A DNA stretch of 64,000 nucleotides from Methylotenera oryzisoli_B (lineage in GTDB: Bacteria > Pseudomonadota > Gammaproteobacteria > Burkholderiales > Methylophilaceae). The stretch lies in the NCBI GenBank assembly GCA_965613685.1, contig OZ277031.1:992001-1056000 (forward strand). The letters run 5' to 3'. How positions within the stretch are numbered: position 1 is the stretch's first letter; the number at the start of each line of letters is the position of its first letter. Below the pieces are notes generated by a model. The model saw only the letters and a list, made by a program, of their open reading frames with translations. It had not been told where the DNA came from and ran no database searches. Made by a program: the position numbers and the translations under genes. Positions 1 to 9,435 of this stretch are shown here, in pieces.

Positions 1-2
1 CC

Positions 3-560
3 TTAACGGCTTTATTGGAAAAAATACAAGCCGCCAATTACGCCGTCGTGGTCTGGTCAGCCAGGGAGTTAGCATACCCGCATGCAGAATTGACCGTGCA
101 GAGCATTACCCAACTGATCGCCAAACTCAACGAGCAAACTCGCGTCGCCGGCTTGAGCCTAAACAGCGGCGATGGCGACATCAGCGTCAACCAAACCAGC
201 ACCTGGCTTAGCGGCTTTCCCAGTCGCAATCGCTTTCAGCACGAACAAGTGTGTTACGACACGCAGCACTTCAGCACCGCCGTTCAACTTAAAAGCTGCG
301 ATGCCTTGTTATGGGTCAGCACGTTTAATCCCAAGCCGCCGCCCAACTTCGCCGGCCCTAGCATCGTCATCGGCCATCCGAACACGCGGTTTGAGCGCCC
401 ACCGGCGGTGTTTATTCCAGTCGGCGTGCCAGCAGTGCACGACGGCGGCACGCTATTTAGAATGGACGGCTCGATAGCCCTGTCGGTTAAAAAACTACAA
501 GCCTCTCGGCTCCCGCGCTTAGTCGAGGTGATTAATCAACTGGCAGGCTTAATGCCATGA
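3..560 (+). CDS. fhcB: Formyltransferase/hydrolase complex subunit B, C-terminal part
   Basis: The reading frame is open from the left edge, so the N-terminus lies outside the window; about 185 residues remain. The protein matches the C-terminal part of formylmethanofuran dehydrogenase subunit B (FwdB/FmdB/FhcB), including the segment ending ARELAYPHAEL and the late GHPNTRFERPPAVFIPVG stretch. In aerobic methylotrophs this subunit belongs to the FhcABCD complex, which transfers the formyl group from formyl-H4MPT and hydrolyses it to formate. The bacterial subunit is thought not to work as a redox enzyme, but the N-terminal cofactor region that would show this is not visible. The stop codon overlaps the fhcA start in ATGA, so the two genes are translationally coupled. 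Confidence 0.9.
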   Translation, partial: LTALLEKIQAANYAVVVWSARELAYPHAELTVQSITQLIAKLNEQTRVAGLSLNSGDGDISVNQTSTWLSGFPSRNRFQHEQVCYDTQHFSTAVQLKSCDALLWVSTFNPKPPPNFAGPSIVIGHPNTRFERPPAVFIPVGVPAVHDGGTLFRMDGSIALSVKKLQASRLPRLVEVINQLAGLMP

Positions 561-2230
561 TTACCCAACTTAAACATGCCCGGGTCTTTGACCCGGCCCA
601 CAAAAAAAATGGTGTGGTAGAGGACATCTACATCAGCCAGGGTCGCATCGTGGCCAAACCATCCGCTGCCAGCAAAATAAGCACTAGCCTAGACCTAAGC
701 GGCAAGGTGGTCATGGCCGGTGCCATCGACATGCACAGCCACATAGGCGGCGGCAAAACCAACATTGCCCGCATGCTTTTGCCGGAATTTCAGGCCAGCA
801 AACACTACAGCGAACCGGAGGCACACATTTGCACGCCGGGCTGCAGCCATTTTGCCACGCCCACCAGCACCGAGACAGGCTTTCGCTACATAGAAATGGG
901 TTACACGGCCGCCTTTGAACCAGCCTTGATGCCAGTTAACGCCAGGCAAGCGCACTTGGAGATGGCCGACACGCCCATGATAGACAAAGGCGCTTACGCC
1001 ATGCTGGGCAACGACGATTACTTTTTGCGCATGCTGGCCAGCCAACAAGACCAAAAAGCCATCAACGATTACGTGGCTTGGATATTACACAGCACCCAGT
1101 CCATAGGCATTAAGGTGGTGAACCCGGGCGGCATTAATGCCTTTAAATTCAATCAACGAAGATTGGATTTGGATGAGAACAACCGCCATTACCACGTATC
1201 GCCGCGGCAAATTTTACAAAGCTTGAGTCGCGCCGTGCACGAGCTGGGCGTGTCTAAACCACTGCACGTGCATTGCAACAACTTAGGTGCAGCCGGCAAC
1301 TTCCAAACCACACTGGACACCATGCGCGCCTCCGATGGCTTGCCCATGCATTTGACGCACATCCAGTTTCACAGCTACGGCAAAGAAGGCGACAAACAAT
1401 TCTCTTCAGCCGCAGCAGAAATTGCCGAGGCGCTGAATAAAAACAAACACATCACCGCCGACGTCGGGCAAATTCTGTTTGGCCAAACCGTCACCGCATC
1501 CGGTGACAGCATGATGCAGCACTTAAACGCGCGCCATGCCAACCCAAAAAAAGCCGTGTTGATGGACATCGAATGCGACGCCGGTTGCGGCGTGCTGCCT
1601 TTCAAGTATCGCGACCAAAACTTCGTGAATGCCTTGCAATGGGCCATAGGCCTGGAGCTCTTCTTATCCGTGGAAGACCCGTGGCGCATCTTTTTAACCA
1701 CCGACCACCCGAATGGCGCCCCGTTTACCAGCTACCCGCATTTAATTCGCCTATTAATGGATAAAAGCTTTAGAAACGAGGCCTTTGCCAAGCTAAATTT
1801 AGACGCACAAGCCATGAGCAATTTATTGAGCTTGGACCGCGAATACAGCCTTTATGACATCGCCATTATGACCCGCGCCGGCGCGGCTGGGCTGATAGGC
1901 TTAAACGACAGAGGCCATTTAGGTATAGGCGCGGCGGCCGACATCACGGTTTACACCGACCAAGCCGACCGCGAAGCCATGTTTAGCAAGCCTGATTACG
2001 TGTTTAAGAATGGTGAGTTGGTGGTAAAAGACGGCAAAGTAGTTAAAGTCGTTTGGGGTGCGACCCACACTAGCAAACCGGCATTTGATGTCAGTGTGGA
2101 AAAAGACTTGAGCGATTACTTTAACAAATACCAAACCATGCAATTGGCCAACTTTAAGATTAATCCCGACGAAATAGCCGATGATGGCCGTGGTAGCATC
2201 GTTGTACACAGCGGCAAGCGCGTTAGTTGA
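557..2230 (+). CDS. fhcA: Formyltransferase/hydrolase complex subunit A (amidohydrolase-like)
   Basis: This 557-residue protein is a subunit A of the formylmethanofuran dehydrogenase family, built on the amidohydrolase (urease-like) fold. Visible metal-site signatures are HSH at residues 60-62 inside IDMHSHIGGG, HVHCN at 237-241, and TTDHPNGAPF at 381-390, whose Asp383 corresponds to the usual late metal-ligand Asp. In methylotrophs this subunit hydrolyses the formyl group carried by methanofuran (or its polyglutamyl analogue), giving formate. The length is normal. The start is fixed by the ATGA overlap with fhcB; fhcD follows after a 32-base gap. All visible catalytic motifs are intact. Confidence 0.95.
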   Translation: MITQLKHARVFDPAHKKNGVVEDIYISQGRIVAKPSAASKISTSLDLSGKVVMAGAIDMHSHIGGGKTNIARMLLPEFQASKHYSEPEAHICTPGCSHFATPTSTETGFRYIEMGYTAAFEPALMPVNARQAHLEMADTPMIDKGAYAMLGNDDYFLRMLASQQDQKAINDYVAWILHSTQSIGIKVVNPGGINAFKFNQRRLDLDENNRHYHVSPRQILQSLSRAVHELGVSKPLHVHCNNLGAAGNFQTTLDTMRASDGLPMHLTHIQFHSYGKEGDKQFSSAAAEIAEALNKNKHITADVGQILFGQTVTASGDSMMQHLNARHANPKKAVLMDIECDAGCGVLPFKYRDQNFVNALQWAIGLELFLSVEDPWRIFLTTDHPNGAPFTSYPHLIRLLMDKSFRNEAFAKLNLDAQAMSNLLSLDREYSLYDIAIMTRAGAAGLIGLNDRGHLGIGAAADITVYTDQADREAMFSKPDYVFKNGELVVKDGKVVKVVWGATHTSKPAFDVSVEKDLSDYFNKYQTMQLANFKINPDEIADDGRGSIVVHSGKRVS

Positions 2231-2262
2231 AACCGCTTAATTTTTGCATGAGTCAAATTTAA

Positions 2263-3171
2263 ATGATCATTAACGGCATACAGATAGACGACACGTTCGC
2301 GGAAGCCTTCAACATGCGCGGCACCCGTGTCATCATCACCGCGCAAAATCTTAAATGGGCTTACCACGCCGCCTACGCCATGACAGGCTTTGCCACGTCA
2401 GTGATAGGTTGCGGGGTGGAAGCCGGCATAGAAGCCGAAATTAGCAGCGAACTCAGCCCAGACGGCAGACCCGGTGTTTCCATTTTAATGTTTGCCATGG
2501 GCAGCAAAGTGCTCATGCAACAACTGGAAACGCGCATGGGCCAATGCGTGCTAACTTGCCCTACCGCTGCCGCCTTTGCCGGCATCGCCAGCGACGAGCC
2601 CATTAATCTAGGTAAAAATTTACGTTTTTTTGGCGACGGTTTTCAAACCAGCAAACTAATAGGCGGTAAACGCTATTGGCGTGTCCCGGTGATGGACGGC
2701 GAATTTTTATGCGAAGAAAGCACGGGCATGGTGCGCGCCATAGGCGGGGGAAATTTCTTAATTCTCGCCACCTCACAAAGCGCGGCTTTGGCCGCTGCCG
2801 AAGTGGCAATTTCAGCCATGCAGCGCCTGCCTAATGTCATCATGCCTTTCCCTGGTGGCGTGGTGCGATCTGGCTCCAAAGTAGGCAGCCGCTATGCCGC
2901 CATGTTCGCCTCCACCAACGACGCCTTTTGCCCAACGCTCAAAGGCGTGACGCAAACCGAACTATCAAGCGACATAGAAAGCGTGATGGAAATTGTCATA
3001 GACGGCCTAAGTTTTGACGACATCGCCTTGGCCATGCATACCGGCATTGCCGCTATCTGCGCATTGGGCAGCGCCAGCGGCGTTAAACGCATCTCGGCCG
3101 GCAATTACGGCGGCAAACTGGGTCCGCACCACTTTAAGTTGCATACGATCATGGGCAATAAACAGCCATGA
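2263..3171 (+). CDS. fhcD: Formylmethanofuran--tetrahydromethanopterin N-formyltransferase
   Basis: The 302-residue protein matches formyltransferase (Ftr/FhcD) over its whole length: it opens with INGIQIDDTFAEAFNMRGTR and includes the family's TGFATSVIGCGVEAGIE region. It moves the formyl group between tetrahydromethanopterin and methanofuran, the step before hydrolysis to formate. It is the third gene of the fhcB-A-D-C operon, and its last codons overlap the fhcC start by four bases (ATGA). It is not a redox enzyme, and the sequence shows no cofactor-binding motif or membrane segment, as expected for a soluble cytoplasmic subunit. No oddities seen. Confidence 0.96.
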   Translation: MIINGIQIDDTFAEAFNMRGTRVIITAQNLKWAYHAAYAMTGFATSVIGCGVEAGIEAEISSELSPDGRPGVSILMFAMGSKVLMQQLETRMGQCVLTCPTAAAFAGIASDEPINLGKNLRFFGDGFQTSKLIGGKRYWRVPVMDGEFLCEESTGMVRAIGGGNFLILATSQSAALAAAEVAISAMQRLPNVIMPFPGGVVRSGSKVGSRYAAMFASTNDAFCPTLKGVTQTELSSDIESVMEIVIDGLSFDDIALAMHTGIAAICALGSASGVKRISAGNYGGKLGPHHFKLHTIMGNKQP

Positions 3172-3980
3172 GCGCGCTGACCTTTAGCTTAAAAAAGCCT
3201 TTGCAGTTTGCCATTAACTGCGCCGCACTCACGCCCGATGCCCTAGCCAATCACACATTAAGTGAGATTGCCGCGCTCACACTGCATCACGGCAAACAAG
3301 CCGTGCGCGTCGACGAGCTGTTTGACATCAGCGGCCACAATAGCGCATCCCTGCGCTTTTTAAACGCAACGGAGCAACTCGATTACCTGGGCGCTAACAT
3401 GCGCAGCGGGCGCATCGACATTACGGGCGATGCAGGAGCCTATTTAGGATTTGCCATGAAAGGCGGCGAGATACACTGCCTAGGCAACACGCAAGACTTG
3501 GCGGCCTGCAATATGCAAAACGGGCTGATGGTCATTTACGGCAACACCGGTGATTTTTTAGGTGGCGCAACAGCTGGCCTACGCAAAGGCATGCTGGGCG
3601 GCACGGTAGTGGTTAAAGGCCATGCCGGCGACCGCGTGGGCGATCAAATGCGCCGTGGGCTAATATTAATTGAAGGTAATGCTGGCGATTATTGCGCCAG
3701 TCGCATGTTGGCTGGCACCATAGGCGTGCTTGGCAAAGTTGGGGCTTACGCCGGTTTTAGCATGCGCCGTGGCACGCTACTGCTCACCACCCAGCCAGAC
3801 TTACACCCGACCATGCAAGCATGCGGCAGCCACACCCTGCCCTTTTTAAACTTGCTGTTTAAATCCTTCGCGCCTTATTCCCAAGCCTTTGCCGACCTGA
3901 AAACTTTGCGTGCTGAACGCTGGTTGGGTGATGCGGCCAATAAGGGCAACGGTGAGATACTTATTATTAACATGTTCTAG
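3168..3980 (+). CDS. fhcC: Formyltransferase/hydrolase complex subunit C
   Basis: This 270-residue protein is a subunit C of the formylmethanofuran dehydrogenase family, related to the C-terminal domain of glutamate synthase. From about residue 75 to 205 it carries the glycine-rich GxxGxxxG-type repeats of this right-handed beta-helix (for example GDAGAYLGFAMKGG, GNTGDFLGGATAG, GHAGDRVGDQMRRG). It is a structural subunit of FhcABCD. It closes the visible operon; 82 bases follow before the next gene. That gap holds a 6-bp inverted repeat (4013-4018 and 4036-4041) but no T-run, so I do not call a terminator. Confidence 0.95.
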   Translation: MSALTFSLKKPLQFAINCAALTPDALANHTLSEIAALTLHHGKQAVRVDELFDISGHNSASLRFLNATEQLDYLGANMRSGRIDITGDAGAYLGFAMKGGEIHCLGNTQDLAACNMQNGLMVIYGNTGDFLGGATAGLRKGMLGGTVVVKGHAGDRVGDQMRRGLILIEGNAGDYCASRMLAGTIGVLGKVGAYAGFSMRRGTLLLTTQPDLHPTMQACGSHTLPFLNLLFKSFAPYSQAFADLKTLRAERWLGDAANKGNGEILIINMF

Positions 3981-4062
3981 TCTATATTACTTCGATTTTA
4001 AATTCTCATGAACGCTATAACGCCCTGGTGTTACCATAGCGCTTTGCAAAAAACCGATAGCC

Positions 4063-5004
4063 ATGACCAGACCAACCACCTACCTCACCGCTGCGTTATA
4101 TAAGTTTGTCAGCATGCCCGATTACCAAGCTTTGCAAGCGCCATTACTCAAAGCCTGCCAAGCCCATCGCATCAAAGGCACGTTGTTGCTGGCGGAAGAG
4201 GGCATCAACGGCACCATTGCTGGCTTAGCCGATGACGTGCGCGATTTACTAAGCTTTTTGCGTCAGGATCCCTTATTTAAAAATCGTTTAGCCGACTTGG
4301 AACACAAAGAATCCTACGCCAACGAGCACCCGTTCTACCGCATGAAGGTGAAATTGAAAAAGGAAATCGTCACCTTGGGCGTGCCCGGCGTCAGCCCCAC
4401 CAAAAAAGTTGGCACTTATGTTGCCGCAGCCGATTGGAACGTTTTAATATCCGATCCAGAGGTGCTACTAATCGACACGCGCAACAGTTACGAAGTCGAC
4501 ATAGGCACGTTTAAAGGCGCGATCGATCCCAAGACCACCACTTTTCGAGAGTTTCCGCAATACATCGCTGAGCACTTCGATAAAACCAAACACAAAAAAG
4601 TAGCCATGTTTTGCACCGGTGGCATACGCTGTGAAAAAGCCTCATCCTACATGATGGATCAAGGCTTTGAAGAGGTATTCCATTTACAAGGTGGCATATT
4701 AAAATACCTAGAGACTGTTCCGGAAAGTGACAGCCTATGGCAAGGCGAGTGCTTTGTGTTTGATCAACGGGTAGCGGTTAAACACAATTTAGCCGTAGGC
4801 GAATTCGATCAATGCTACGCCTGTCGCCATCCATTATCGCCAGCGGAAATGCAAAGTCCAGATTACAGCCCCGGCATCTCATGCCCATACTGCATCGCCA
4901 GCTTGTCCACTGAAAAACGCGCGAGTTTAAGTGAACGGCAAAAACAAGTGACATTGGCTAAACAGCGTGGCGAAGTGCACATAGGCGAAAAACAGAAAAA
5001 ATAA
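4063..5004 (+). CDS. trhO: tRNA uridine(34) hydroxylase (rhodanese family)
   Basis: The 313-residue protein belongs to the UPF0176/YceA family, now known as TrhO, which makes 5-hydroxyuridine at the wobble position of certain tRNAs with oxygen. An N-terminal ferredoxin-like domain (about 1-110, with EEGINGTIAG near 45-54) precedes a rhodanese domain (about 125-220) with catalytic Cys184 in FCTGGIRCEK. The C-terminal tail has two CxxC pairs (CYAC near 252 and CPYC near 275) that may bind zinc. The gene appears to be a single transcription unit on the plus strand. The start ATG follows directly on GATAGCC; no strong Shine-Dalgarno is visible. Confidence 0.93.
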   Translation: MTRPTTYLTAALYKFVSMPDYQALQAPLLKACQAHRIKGTLLLAEEGINGTIAGLADDVRDLLSFLRQDPLFKNRLADLEHKESYANEHPFYRMKVKLKKEIVTLGVPGVSPTKKVGTYVAAADWNVLISDPEVLLIDTRNSYEVDIGTFKGAIDPKTTTFREFPQYIAEHFDKTKHKKVAMFCTGGIRCEKASSYMMDQGFEEVFHLQGGILKYLETVPESDSLWQGECFVFDQRVAVKHNLAVGEFDQCYACRHPLSPAEMQSPDYSPGISCPYCIASLSTEKRASLSERQKQVTLAKQRGEVHIGEKQKK

Positions 5005-5275
5005 GTGCCGAATGAGCGTGTACTGCAAAAGCAAAAACGTCTTATATAAAACATAAAATGTTTATAAAAATATATTTGAGTTGAATGAATTATTGCTTGA
5101 TTTGCACGCATCTAAGGTTTATTGTTTAGTTCGCACTAATATTCTGAAACCCTTGTTAAATAAGGCGTTGCCGAGCATCAAGGCAGGTTTTAAAAAAACA
5201 ATAAATTGCCACAGAACAATGCGGTTTTACCGATAGAAACACTACATAATCAACAGCAAAACTAGAGGAGTCAGT

Positions 5276-6796
5276 ATGAGTTTAGATCTTTTAAAAGGCC
5301 TGGGTGTAACAATACCTTATAAAGCCAAATACGATAATTTTATTGGCGGCAAATGGGTTGCACCAGTTAAGGGTGAATACTTTGATGTCATTACGCCTAT
5401 TACTGGTAAATCTTATACCAAAGCGGCTCGCTCCAGTGCAGAAGACATTGAATTGGCTTTGGATGCTGCGCATGCCGCTGCAGACAAATGGGCCAAAACG
5501 GCCCCAGGCGAACGCGCTAATTTGTTGCTAAAAATTGCGGACCGCCTCGAAGCCAACCTTGAGTTATTGGCTACCGCAGAAACCATAGACAACGGCAAAC
5601 CTATCCGTGAAACATTAAACGCCGACATTCCATTGGCCATCGATCATTTCCGCTACTTCGCAGGCTGCATGCGTGCACAAGAAGGCAGCTTGAGTGAAAT
5701 AGACGACAGCATGGTGGCCTACCACTTCCATGAGCCTATCGGCGTAGTGGGTCAAATCATTCCTTGGAACTTCCCTATTCTAATGGCAGCATGGAAACTA
5801 GCACCAGCTGTGGTTGCTGGTAACTGCGTGGTATTAAAACCAGCAGAATTCACACCGATCAGCATCTTAATTTTAATGGAAACCATCGCTGACATCTTGC
5901 CACCCGGCGTGATCAACATCGTTAACGGTTACGGCCGCGATGTAGGTGCCCCATTAGCCAACAGCCGTCGTATCGGTAAAATTGCCTTTACCGGTTCAAC
6001 CGGCACCGGTCGCGTGATTGCACAAGCAGCGGCATCCAACTTAATTCCTGCCACATTGGAATTGGGCGGAAAATCCCCTAACGTGTTCTTTGAAGACATT
6101 GCCGATGCAGACGACGACTTCTTTGATAAAGCCGTTGAAGGCTTGGTATTGTTTGCCTTTAACCAAGGTGAAGTGTGTACCTGCCCATCTCGCGCATTGA
6201 TACAAGAATCCATCTACGACAAATTCATGGAACGCGTATTACCACGCGTGGCAGCCATCAAACAAGGCAACCCATTGGATCCAAACACCATGATAGGTGC
6301 GCAAGCCTCAGCAGACCAATTAAACAAAATCATGTCTTACATGGACATTGGTAAGCAAGAAGGCGCGAAATTATTAATTGGTGGCGAGCGCAACATGTTA
6401 AGTGGCGCGTTAGCTGACGGTTATTACATCCAGCCCACTTTACTTAAAGGCCACAACAAAATGCGCGTGTTCCAAGAAGAGATTTTTGGCCCAGTGCTTG
6501 CCGTAACGACCTTTAAAGACGAAGCGGATGCCTTAGCGATTGCCAACGACACCATATTCGGCCTCGGTTCAGGCGTATGGACACGCGATGGCAGCCGTGC
6601 TTACCGCATGGGCCGTGGCATCAAAGCCGGTCGCGTTTGGACCAACTGCTACCACGCCTACCCTGCCCACGCGGCATTCGGTGGCTACAAAGAGTCAGGC
6701 ATAGGTCGTGAAACTCACAAAATGATGCTAGACCATTACCAACAAACCAAAAACTTATTGGTAAGTTACAGCCCGAAAAAACTAGGTTTCTTCTAA
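5276..6796 (+). CDS. NAD-dependent aldehyde dehydrogenase (ExaC/AcoD type)
   Basis: A 506-residue aldehyde dehydrogenase of the ExaC/AldB/acetaldehyde dehydrogenase II group. The catalytic cysteine is in FNQGEVCTCPSR, with Cys301 as the family nucleophile; the catalytic Glu is in LELGGKSPN near 265. The PWNFPILMAAWK motif sits in the cofactor domain. A good Shine-Dalgarno (AGAGGAG) lies about ten bases before the ATG. The DUF779 gene follows, a pairing common in this subfamily. The 271-base upstream gap is AT-rich and contains an imperfect inverted repeat at 5045-5066. The substrate is not determined by sequence: acetaldehyde or another short aldehyde is most likely in the family. A role in formaldehyde metabolism is not implied. 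Confidence 0.93.
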   Translation: MSLDLLKGLGVTIPYKAKYDNFIGGKWVAPVKGEYFDVITPITGKSYTKAARSSAEDIELALDAAHAAADKWAKTAPGERANLLLKIADRLEANLELLATAETIDNGKPIRETLNADIPLAIDHFRYFAGCMRAQEGSLSEIDDSMVAYHFHEPIGVVGQIIPWNFPILMAAWKLAPAVVAGNCVVLKPAEFTPISILILMETIADILPPGVINIVNGYGRDVGAPLANSRRIGKIAFTGSTGTGRVIAQAAASNLIPATLELGGKSPNVFFEDIADADDDFFDKAVEGLVLFAFNQGEVCTCPSRALIQESIYDKFMERVLPRVAAIKQGNPLDPNTMIGAQASADQLNKIMSYMDIGKQEGAKLLIGGERNMLSGALADGYYIQPTLLKGHNKMRVFQEEIFGPVLAVTTFKDEADALAIANDTIFGLGSGVWTRDGSRAYRMGRGIKAGRVWTNCYHAYPAHAAFGGYKESGIGRETHKMMLDHYQQTKNLLVSYSPKKLGFF

Positions 6797-6850
6797 TTTT
6801 TGGGAAACCAGCTTAGGCTTGTTTTGAAATTTAAACGGGCTTAGAATCAA

Positions 6851-6878
6851 GAGGCGGATTAATCCCGCCTCTTTTTTT
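6851..6878 (+). terminator. Rho-independent terminator after the aldehyde dehydrogenase gene
   Basis: A GC-rich hairpin (GAGGCGG paired with CCGCCTC, loop ATTAATC) is followed by seven or eight T residues. It lies 55 bases after the aldehyde dehydrogenase stop and just before the DUF779 gene, so the latter may be expressed by readthrough or from its own promoter. Confidence 0.85.
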
Positions 6879-6918
6879 GTGCCTTGATATTGCCATTTAC
6901 TTTAATACGGAATCCATC

Positions 6919-7296
6919 ATGCCGACAGCACGCGTATCCGCTACCCCATCCGCCATAGGGCTCATACATAAACTCACCGCCGAACACGGTGCAATTCTAT
7001 TTTTTCAATCGGGTGGTTGCTGTGAAGGCAGCGTGCCATTGTGCATGCCTGTCCACGAATTCAAGCCCAGCCCATCGGACGTGGTGGTAGGCGAAATTGA
7101 AGGAGCGGTTTTTTACATGGGCCATAACCACTTTCAGTTCTCAGAAAACACCCACACCATAGTCGATGCCTTGCCCGGTTCCAGCGGTTCGTTTTCATTG
7201 GATTGCGGCAGTGGCTTAGCGTTTATTACGCGCGGTCGCTTATACAACGACGAAGAACTAAAAGACTTAGCGCCGGTGCACACTTACGGCTACTAA
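6919..7296 (+). CDS. DUF779 family protein
   Basis: A 125-residue protein of the DUF779 family, recognised by the conserved FFQSGGCCEGSVPLC segment (about residues 27-41) and the late GSSGSFSLDCGSGLAFITRGR region. Members usually sit beside aldehyde dehydrogenase or alcohol oxidation genes, and this one follows an ExaC-type aldehyde dehydrogenase. The molecular function is unknown; the conserved cysteines suggest metal binding or a redox role, which is inference. I chose the ATG at 6919; an in-frame TTG upstream at 6877 would add 14 residues, but it lies inside the terminator T-run. Confidence 0.85.
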   Translation: MPTARVSATPSAIGLIHKLTAEHGAILFFQSGGCCEGSVPLCMPVHEFKPSPSDVVVGEIEGAVFYMGHNHFQFSENTHTIVDALPGSSGSFSLDCGSGLAFITRGRLYNDEELKDLAPVHTYGY

Positions 7297-7318
7297 TCCT
7301 TAATCAACCATCCCAGGC

Positions 7319-9391
7319 TTAATCCAAATCGCGTGATGCGATGAAGTAGCTGTCGTCAAACAAAGCCGGCTCAGCCACGGCGTAACCTTGGGCATAATCG
7401 ATGCCTATTGCTTTCACCATAGCCAAGCTTGCTTCATCCTCAACAAATTCAGCGATGGTGGCCAAGCCCATCATCTGCCCGACATGATTAATCGATTCCA
7501 CCATGGCTTTATCTATGGCATTGCTGCTGATGCCTTTGATAAACAAGCCGTCTATTTTTAAGAAGTCCACCTGCAGATTCTTCAGGTAAGCAAAAGACGC
7601 CAAGCCGCTGCCAAAATCGTCTAAAGAGAAACGGCAGCCCATCTCGCGTAGGGTTTGTATAAATTGCCTTGAACGGTCTAAATTGGCAATGACCGCGGTT
7701 TCAGTGATTTCAAAACACAATTGACGCGGATTCACTTTATAGCGATTAATTTCGGTTAGGACGTAATCCAAAAAAGCCGCATCCGACAAACTGAGGCCGG
7801 ATAAATTGATGGCACACAACGTTTTGAAATGCGGCCCTTTGGCAACCATAATCCTTAAGGCTTCCGACACCACCCAACGGTCTATCTTGGGCATTAAATG
7901 GTAACGCTCCGCCACCGGTAAAAAATAGGAAGGTGGATACAGCACGCCATCTACGCCCTGCAAACGAATTAGCAATTCCAAATGCGCCTCGGCATTGGGC
8001 TTTAAACTTTTTAGCGCTTGCGCATACAAAACGAACTGATGCTGCTCTAAAGCCAAATGGATGCGTGACACCCATTCCAGTTGATTATTGTGTAGGTGGA
8101 TTTGCTCATCGTCGGCACGGTATACCTGTATGCGGTTGCCACCCTGTTCTTTTGCGGTATAACAAGCGGCATCGGCGGCGGCCAAGACTTCGCCCAAGGT
8201 AGCACTGTGAGTGGGCGCAATTTCTGCCAAGCCTATGCTGGCGCCTACTTTAAAAACCTTATCATCGAAACTGAATCGGTATTCAGACACCGTGCTGAGT
8301 ATGTCACTGACGATCTGCTGCGCCTTGGCTAGGTCACACCCCACTAGCAGCAAGGCAAATTCATCGCCACCTAAACGCGCCAGCGCATCGGATGAACGCA
8401 CTTTAGCTTTAAGGTGGCCGGCTAATTGCTGCAAGAGCATGTCGCCAGCCAGATGCCCGCAACTGTCATTGACCAACTTAAACTGATCCAAGTCCAAGTA
8501 GGCGATGCAATGTTTAGTGCGTCTGGTTTTATGAACTTCGTCTATGGCCAACTGCACCTTTTGATCGAATTCGTAACGGTTCATGAGCCCAGTCAAGGCA
8601 TCGTGTTTGGCTTGAAAATTTAATTGGTTGGATAAATTACGCAGCAAAGTGACGTCGTGCAGCACAGTCACGATGCCAAAGGTTTGACCATCTCTATCAT
8701 AGAGCGGTGAAGCGGATTTGCGAATGACGAAGGCCAAGCCATCGGCGCGCAGCAAGCTGACCTCGTCCAAGGGACTGTATGGATCGGTCAACCAAGCACT
8801 GTCGACATCGGTTTGCTTGTCTTCGGCTTTTAAGTGGAACAAAGCGCCCAGGCGCTTATCGCTTAATCGACTAAACTCAATGCCACACAATCGCTCGGCC
8901 ACGGCATTCATGGATAACACCTGACCTTGCTCATTACTGGTAATCACGGCATCGGCTATGCTTTCCAAAGTCAATTGCGCGCGGTCTTTTTCCAACTGCA
9001 AGGCGTATTGGGCTTCTTCCAAACTAGTCAACATGCTATTGATGCCATGCGCCAAGCCGGTTAACTCATCCTTGCCACTTAGGGTTTTTACACGGCCAGA
9101 CCTATCACCCGCATCCGCCACTCTGGCCACATCAGCAGAAAGCTGTTCCAGCCTCAACAAAAATACGGCATCAAACAACCAGACCAATAGCGCCATGAGC
9201 AATGCGGTGATCAATGCCGCTAACAGCAACGTACTGGATTTAAAATCGTTTAAGCCCAACCAATCTGGCCTAACTAAAAATAGCGCCAGCATGGCCCACA
9301 TCATCAGCATGGCCAAAACCACTACCAACAGCAGCTTCAGGCGCAATCCAATTCGATTTTTTTCTAATCTAGGCTTAGGCGACATAGCCAC
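7319..9391 (-). CDS. Membrane PAS-GGDEF-EAL cyclic di-GMP protein
   Basis: A 690-residue signalling protein for cyclic di-GMP turnover. Two membrane helices (about 18-40 and 52-78) enclose a very short external loop and lead into a HAMP-like segment (80-130), a PAS domain (about 140-255), a GGDEF domain (about 265-425, intact RLGGDEFALL) and an EAL domain (about 445-690). The EAL signature reads ELLIRL, which keeps the ExLxR glutamate. NLSG, EITE, DDFGSG, KIDG and YAQGYAVAEP are also present, so both the cyclase and the phosphodiesterase could be active. With almost no periplasmic part, the signal is probably sensed in the cytoplasm by the PAS domain. It is transcribed divergently from the pseudouridine synthase gene. 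Confidence 0.92.
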   Translation of the reverse strand: MAMSPKPRLEKNRIGLRLKLLLVVVLAMLMMWAMLALFLVRPDWLGLNDFKSSTLLLAALITALLMALLVWLFDAVFLLRLEQLSADVARVADAGDRSGRVKTLSGKDELTGLAHGINSMLTSLEEAQYALQLEKDRAQLTLESIADAVITSNEQGQVLSMNAVAERLCGIEFSRLSDKRLGALFHLKAEDKQTDVDSAWLTDPYSPLDEVSLLRADGLAFVIRKSASPLYDRDGQTFGIVTVLHDVTLLRNLSNQLNFQAKHDALTGLMNRYEFDQKVQLAIDEVHKTRRTKHCIAYLDLDQFKLVNDSCGHLAGDMLLQQLAGHLKAKVRSSDALARLGGDEFALLLVGCDLAKAQQIVSDILSTVSEYRFSFDDKVFKVGASIGLAEIAPTHSATLGEVLAAADAACYTAKEQGGNRIQVYRADDEQIHLHNNQLEWVSRIHLALEQHQFVLYAQALKSLKPNAEAHLELLIRLQGVDGVLYPPSYFLPVAERYHLMPKIDRWVVSEALRIMVAKGPHFKTLCAINLSGLSLSDAAFLDYVLTEINRYKVNPRQLCFEITETAVIANLDRSRQFIQTLREMGCRFSLDDFGSGLASFAYLKNLQVDFLKIDGLFIKGISSNAIDKAMVESINHVGQMMGLATIAEFVEDEASLAMVKAIGIDYAQGYAVAEPALFDDSYFIASRDLD

Positions 9392-9435
9392 ACTATAGCA
9401 TTTTCATTGCAACTGGGATTTTTGCATGCAGACGC

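Noticed and set aside
4013..4041. Possible terminator after fhcC (CGCTAT...ATAGCG).
   Set aside because: The stem is only six bases with a 17-base loop and no T-run follows.
7319..9391. EAL domain considered degenerate because the motif reads ELL.
   Set aside because: The functional pattern is ExLxR, which is kept, and the other metal and catalytic residues (NLSG, EITE, DDFG, KID) are present.
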